A stretch of 6,651 nucleotides of DNA from Phycisphaerales bacterium UBA7800 (GTDB lineage Bacteria; Planctomycetota; Phycisphaerae; Phycisphaerales; Phycisphaeraceae): contig DLCK01000034.1 of NCBI GenBank assembly GCA_002480565.1, positions 70,117 to 76,767 on the forward strand, given 5' to 3'. The notes under the pieces were generated by a model. The model was not told the origin of the DNA, made no database searches, and was given only the letters and a program-made list of their open reading frames with translations. Made by a program: the position numbers and the translations under genes. The first letter of the stretch is position 1. Every line of letters begins with the position of its first letter. Of the stretch, positions 1 to 4,400 are shown piece after piece.

Positions 1-186
1 CGAGCCGGGATTGAGCGAAGCTCAAAATCAAGACACAAACAAATGTTTGATACCGAAATTTTCTCCAGCTACGGATTTCGTCGCGACAGCCGATGGCTCG
101 TTAAGGCACAAACGTCTACATGCGTTCACCCTGTCCGTGGCACGTACTCAATGAGCCCATGTTATGAATCCCGGTATAATCCATGT
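1..186. other. Upstream non-coding region of surE
   Basis: No gene is supported here. The frame of surE stays open back to an ATG at 43, but the extra 48 residues have no counterpart in SurE proteins. Two small perfect inverted repeats are visible: TTGAGC-GAA-GCTCAA at 11-25 and CAAAC-AAAT-GTTTG at 36-49. Neither is followed by a T-run on either strand, so they are poor candidates for intrinsic terminators. The end of any preceding gene lies outside the window. Confidence 0.6.
175..180 (+). promoter_or_regulatory. Candidate -10 box of a leaderless surE promoter
   Basis: TATAAT matches the sigma-70 -10 consensus at all six positions. The surE ATG at 187 starts seven bases after its last base, which is where transcription would normally begin, so the mRNA would have no 5' leader. 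This fits the lack of any Shine-Dalgarno sequence before the ATG. No good -35 box is visible: ATGAGC at 151-156, 18 bp upstream, matches only three of six positions. The sequence shows the box and its spacing; leaderless transcription is an inference. Confidence 0.4.
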
Positions 187-942
187 ATGCGAATTCTTCT
201 GACAAACGATGATGGGATCACCGCGCCAGGTATGCTTGCACTTTACCGCGCTGCCAAATCGCTCGGTGATGTTTACGTGGTCGCGCCTTCAGGAGTCTGT
301 TCTGCCAAGAGTCACAGCATTACGCTCTTTGAACACATTCAAGTCACAACGCACACCAATAAGGACTTCACCGGACATGCGGTGTCGGGCATGCCGGCGG
401 ACTGCGTGAAAATTGGTTGTAATGGATTAATCGACGGCCCCATTGATCTGGTGATCAGCGGCATCAATGCAGGTGCAAATATCGGCATCAATGTCCTTTA
501 CTCCGGCACCGTAGGGGCGGCTCGCGAGGCAGTTATCCAAGGCATCCCCGCGATTGCAATGAGTCTGCATATCGGTGATCGTGAACGTACTCATTGGGAT
601 ATTGCCACCGAGCATGCTGCAACTGTCCTTAAGCAGGTCATCGAGCATGGTGTGCAACCGGGGCATTTGCTGAATATCAATCTGCCAATCTTCGATGATG
701 CAAAAACAGTCGCAGGTACACGTGTCTGTAAACTGTCTGATTCCGCGATGGCGGATCGTTACGCTCAGACACCTGGCGACAATGGTGCAACCCAATACTG
801 CGTCGACTATGGCATGCAGTTCCGTGAACATCACGAAAATTCCGACGTCCATCTGCTCTTTGATCGACATATCACCATCACGCCATTGCTGGTCTACCAG
901 ACACACAACAAACATCTTCAGCATTGGGCTTCAAGGTTTTAG
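187..942 (+). CDS. surE: 5'/3'-nucleotidase SurE
   Basis: SurE removes phosphate from nucleoside 5'- and 3'-monophosphates (EC 3.1.3.5 activity) in a metal-dependent reaction in the cytoplasm. In bacteria it is linked to nucleotide salvage and stationary-phase survival. The predicted protein has 251 residues, normal for the family. It opens with MRILLTNDDGITAPGM, whose D8 and D9 are metal ligands. The other expected ligands are S39 and N94 of SGINAGANIG (91-100). The family signature YSGTVGAAREA follows at 105-115, and GMPADCVKIG at 68-77 matches the substrate-side segment. Near the end, ITITPL (229-234) matches the conserved C-terminal strand. The start at 187 is chosen because family members begin exactly at MRILL; the in-frame ATG at 43 would add 48 unrelated residues and swallow the TATAAT box at 175-180. 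Residue 35 is Ser where E. coli SurE has Asp (APD). The gene appears intact. The next gene starts 298 bp downstream and probably has its own promoter. Confidence 0.96.
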   Translation: MRILLTNDDGITAPGMLALYRAAKSLGDVYVVAPSGVCSAKSHSITLFEHIQVTTHTNKDFTGHAVSGMPADCVKIGCNGLIDGPIDLVISGINAGANIGINVLYSGTVGAAREAVIQGIPAIAMSLHIGDRERTHWDIATEHAATVLKQVIEHGVQPGHLLNINLPIFDDAKTVAGTRVCKLSDSAMADRYAQTPGDNGATQYCVDYGMQFREHHENSDVHLLFDRHITITPLLVYQTHNKHLQHWASRF

Positions 943-1055
943 GCTTTGAGCTTCAAATGTACGACCCGGTATCATTTCATCGTCAATATTAATCCTGCTC
1001 ACTGACTGGGAATCATGGCTGTGATATTCAAGTAAACCCTACAGGGGGCAAGCTC

Positions 1056-1076
1056 ATGGTCTATTACCCATTTTTT
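1056..1076 (+). terminator. Weak candidate terminator after surE
   Basis: ATGG (1056-1059) can pair with CCAT (1068-1071) across an 8-base loop, and the stem runs straight into six T (1071-1076). Four base pairs is short for an intrinsic terminator, and the site is more than 100 bases past the surE stop. It is listed only because it is the one T-run next to an inverted repeat in this gap. Confidence 0.15.
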
Positions 1077-1170
1077 GATTTATTTAACATTGACGGCTAT
1101 TTATTTAAGGCTTAATCTGTCTTAATATCGCTCTGGTGTCTCTATAAAAGTTGGACGAGCGCTTTGTTTC

Positions 1171-1199
1171 TTGAGTACTTGTTTGCGTAAACGTATTAT
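1171..1199 (+). promoter_or_regulatory. Candidate sigma-70-type promoter of the giant gene
   Basis: TTGAGT at 1171-1176 matches four of six positions of the -35 consensus. TATTAT at 1194-1199 matches five of six of the -10 consensus. The spacer is exactly 17 bp. Transcription would start near 1206, giving a leader of about 35 bases that carries the ribosome binding site at 1230-1236. It is the best-spaced promoter pair in this intergenic region. Planctomycete promoters are not well calibrated against the E. coli consensus, so this is a moderate call. Confidence 0.45.
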
Positions 1200-1225
1200 T
1201 TTTCAGCATCTTTGTTTACGTGAAA
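1181..1225. promoter_or_regulatory. Pair of related 12-bp palindromic boxes, possible operator
   Basis: GTTTGCGTAAAC at 1181-1192 is self-complementary at 10 of 12 positions. GTTTACGTGAAA at 1214-1225 is identical to it at 9 of 12. Their starts are 33 bp apart, about three helical turns. The first lies inside the promoter spacer and the second just past the predicted transcription start, a layout typical of repressor operators. The central CG and flanking GTTT/AAAC resemble sites of LacI-type repressors, but no regulator is encoded in the window. Alternatively, CGTAAAC (1186-1192) and GTTTACG (1214-1220) form a 7-bp inverted repeat that could fold in the RNA. Confidence 0.3.
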
Positions 1226-1229
1226 TACT

Positions 1230-1236
1230 GGGGGGA
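1230..1236 (+). promoter_or_regulatory. Ribosome binding site of the giant gene
   Basis: GGGGGGA lies four bases before the ATG at 1241. It is G-rich rather than a perfect AGGAGG but can pair with the CCUCC end of 16S rRNA using a G-U pair. It supports the start at 1241 over the in-frame ATG codons at 1304 (residue 22) and 1325 (residue 29). Confidence 0.55.
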
Positions 1237-1240
1237 TTAT

Positions 1241-1405
1241 ATGACCTTGGCATCACGTGCACATAAGCGATTGATCAACTTGTACCGAGGGGTGCTCATT
1301 CGCATGGGCGAGCTTAACGCCCGCATGTTTAAAACCAGTTTACGTCGTCCATATCAAGAACATCGATGTGCGGTTGAGGCATTGGAACCTCGTGTCTTAC
1401 TGAGT
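1241..1405 (+). other. Basic N-terminus with LEPR-XLL motif (residues 1-55)
   Basis: Residues 45-55 read VEALEPRVLLS, matching the LEPR-XLL motif found at the start of large repetitive proteins, mainly in planctomycetes. The 44 residues before it carry ten Lys/Arg against two Glu. There is no continuous hydrophobic stretch typical of a Sec signal, although LINLYRGVLI (11-20) is mildly hydrophobic. The motif is thought to mark proteins for export or sorting, but its mechanism is not established as far as I know. In other members it usually lies close to the N-terminus, as here. Confidence 0.85.
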
Positions 1406-4400
1406 CTGTCGCCGTTGCCCGTTGAGATGCCGTTAACCGAGCCAGCCATGACAGTGATGTCATCAGGTGAAAGTGATTTGTTCCTCGTTGAACCTGCTGC
1501 TGGTGATGCAGTGTCTGTTGAGAGTGCCAGCAGTATTGGTTTGAATTTTGAAGGTGCTTATTACGGCGATGTCAGTTACTTCTACCCGCCTGATACGATG
1601 GGTGCCGTAGGAGAGGATCATGTTGTTGTGTTGGTCAATGGCCAATATTCCATATACGACAAATCCGACGGCAGTCATATTTACTCTAGTTCATTAGATC
1701 GATTTTGGATCAATGCCGGCGTGTCACCTCAGGTCTACAGTTTTGATCCGCGTATCGTTTACGATGCTTCGACTGAGCGTTGGTTTGCCACATCGGTGGA
1801 TAACAAAAAGGCAGCGAATCGTATTCTGGTTGCCGTGTCCAATACCAGCGATCCGACCGACGGTTGGAAAGGTTACGCCTTTGATGGCGATCCCGATAAC
1901 ACACATTGGGCCGATTTCCCGATGCTTGGTTTTAATGGTGATCTTGTCGTGGTCTCCGCCAATATGTTTGCCATTTATTCAGGTTCGAGCAATGTCAGCT
2001 TTCTGGTGATGGACAAAGCCGATTTGCTGGATCAGAGCCAGTCGCCGACCTTTACATTTCATTCCAAAGCAGGCACAAGCACAACAGGCTTCTCACCTCA
2101 GCCGGTGATTGATCTGGATGGTCGTAGTGGGCCATTGACCATCCTTTCACAATATGACAAGTCGTACAACGGCTATATGCGTCGAACCACCGTAGATCTG
2201 GATTCGATTGAATTCGGGGACGCCTACTACACAACCTACCGCGGGTATCCACCCAATATCGATCAGCCAGGCTCCAAAGTCGATATCAATTCCTTTGGTG
2301 AAACACGCTTTGTCAGTAACGTCATGATGACCGGGAACAGCATTTGGGCAGTGCATGGCGTGAATATCAATAACCGGGCTGCACTGGAATGGTACGAATT
2401 ATCCGCAACGACCAGTGAGGTGATTCAAAGTGGAACCATCTCAGATTCGGTGATGGCGTATAACATGCCTTCGATCGCACTTAACGACGATGGCGATGTG
2501 GTCATCGGCTTTAGCGGTGGCAGTCCGTCCCAATACATCAGTTCCTACTATGCATTGGGGACCACGGACAACGGTACGACAACTTTCTCAGATCCTCAAC
2601 TCCTTGTAGCCGGACAAGGCGATTATCAAATCATAGACAGCCAGGGACGTAACCGCTGGGGCGACTATAGTGCAACCGTGATTGATCCATCCAATTCCTA
2701 TGAATTCTGGACTTTCCAGGAGTATGTCAAGTCCACAAATGTATGGGGTGTTGGCGTTACTCAAATCCTTGTACAACCGCCAGCAGGTATTGGGGATCGG
2801 GTTTGGTGGGATGAAAATGAAAACGGGATTCAGGATAGCTCAGAGCAGGGCATTGCTGGTGTTACAGTTCATTTGCTCTCATCAGGCGGAACGCAACTTG
2901 CCAGTACCATAACCGATACGCAAGGCAACTATTGGTTTGATGATCGGTCGTCAGGAACCTATGTGGTTGAGTATGTCCTGCCAGTGACATACGAGTTTAC
3001 ATCTCAAAATACAGGCAGCGATGACACGGTTGATAGTGATGCGAATGTAACCACTGGCAGAACCAACTCATTCTTTTTTACTTCAGGTACCCGAGTGGAT
3101 CAATTTGATGCGGGATTGGTCCAACAGAATTCGAGCATCGGTGATCGAGTCTGGTTGGATGAGAATCACAACGGGATTCAGGATGATGGCGAGTTAGGTG
3201 TCGCGGATGTCACCGTCAATCTGCTTGATCAATATGGCACTGAATTGCAGACCACGGTCAGTGATGCCAATGGCGCGTATCAGTTTTCAGGTCTTTCAAT
3301 TGGCGACTATATCATTGAATTTGTTTTGCCCTACGGATACGAATTCACAATTAGTAATGCAGCAGGGGACACCCTTGATAGTGATGCCGATACGGTTACA
3401 GGCCAGTCGTCAATCGTGTCACTTGACTTGAATCAGACCCATCTTGATATCGACGCGGGCCTGATTTCGCCACCGATTCTGGGAGTATTATATGTATATC
3501 CATATACTCGCACTGAAGGAAATCCTGTCGGTTTAAGTGCAAAATTCACTGACAATGACGAGGACTCACAGTCTTATACCGTTCATGTGGATTGGGGCGA
3601 TGGAACCGAAGATACGTATTTGTCGAATAATATGATGTATTTTACGCAGTATCACACATATGCTAATGATGGTGTGTATGACGTGATAGCAACTCTAACC
3701 GATTCGTCGAATTTGTCGGATCAAGAATCGATTACTATTAATGTTAACAATGTACTGCCTACGGTGTCGATCAATGGTCCCTATGAGATTGCTTATGGGG
3801 CAAATCTAACACTTGATGCAACAGGTACGAGTGATCCAGGCAGTGACACATTGGCTTATGAATGGGATTTGGACAACGACGGTTTTTATGATGATGCAAC
3901 GGGTGTCTCGCCAACATTTTCATGGGAGGCATTAACCGCTCTGGGCCTAACCAATCTCGGTGTGGATTATACGATCCGGCTCCGCGTTAGCGATGATGAC
4001 GGTTCCAGTTATGCTTCCACCACACTGACTATTGTGCATGAAGTCCCCGTTGCCGATGCCGGCGGTCCCTATGTAATCCTTGAAGGTTCATCACTGACAT
4101 TAGATGCATCCGCAAGTACGTATAATGGCAGCGGCGTTTTGACCTATGCATGGGATCTTGACAATGATGGTGTGTACGACGATGCCAGTGGCATGTCACC
4201 AACGGTCAGTTGGGAAGCACTTCATATGCTTGGCCTTTACAATTCGATCCACTTGCAAGTCACGGATGCCGAAAATTTCACTGATAGCCAAACCACGACA
4301 TTGGCCATTCACAATGTGTCACCGGTTGCCAATGCCGGTGGTCCCTATGCAATCAATGAAGGTGAGTCACTGATTTTAGATGCATCAGGCAGTTCCGATG

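Larger units (their letters stand above)
943..1240. other. AT-rich intergenic region between surE and the giant gene
   Basis: This gap holds no long reading frame. From left to right I see: a small perfect hairpin TTTGA-GCT-TCAAA at 945-957 just after the surE stop, without a T-run; a 19-codon open frame at 1056-1115 preceded by AGGGGG; a weak stem ending in six T at 1056-1076; a promoter candidate at 1171-1199; and a ribosome binding site at 1230-1236. A further TATAAA at 1143-1148 resembles a -10 box but has no acceptable -35 partner. TTGACG at 1090-1095 has only TAATCT at the right distance. Confidence 0.7.

Noticed and set aside
11..25. Hairpin TTGAGC-GAA-GCTCAA considered as a terminator of an upstream gene
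   Set aside because: No T-run follows on either strand and the upstream gene is not visible, so its function cannot be supported.
43..186. N-terminal extension of surE from the ATG at 43
   Set aside because: The 48 extra residues look unlike any SurE sequence or targeting signal. The family start MRILLTNDDG lies exactly at 187, and a perfect TATAAT sits inside the extension.
427..924. 165-codon open frame on the - strand inside surE
   Set aside because: It lies opposite the well-supported surE frame, its Cys- and Met-rich translation shows no recognisable domain, and it arises from the codon bias of the sense strand.
945..957. Hairpin after the surE stop considered as a terminator
   Set aside because: The stem is only 5 bp and no T-run follows it.
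1143..1148. TATAAA considered as the -10 box of the giant gene
   Set aside because: It has five of six matches but no acceptable -35 box 16-18 bp upstream. The pair at 1171-1199 fits better.
3198..3431. Alternative-frame + strand open frames within the giant gene (also at 1713, 2682, 4146 and 5337)
   Set aside because: All are in a different frame from the continuous 1803-codon reading, which gives recognisable repeated domains throughout. Their own translations show no domain.
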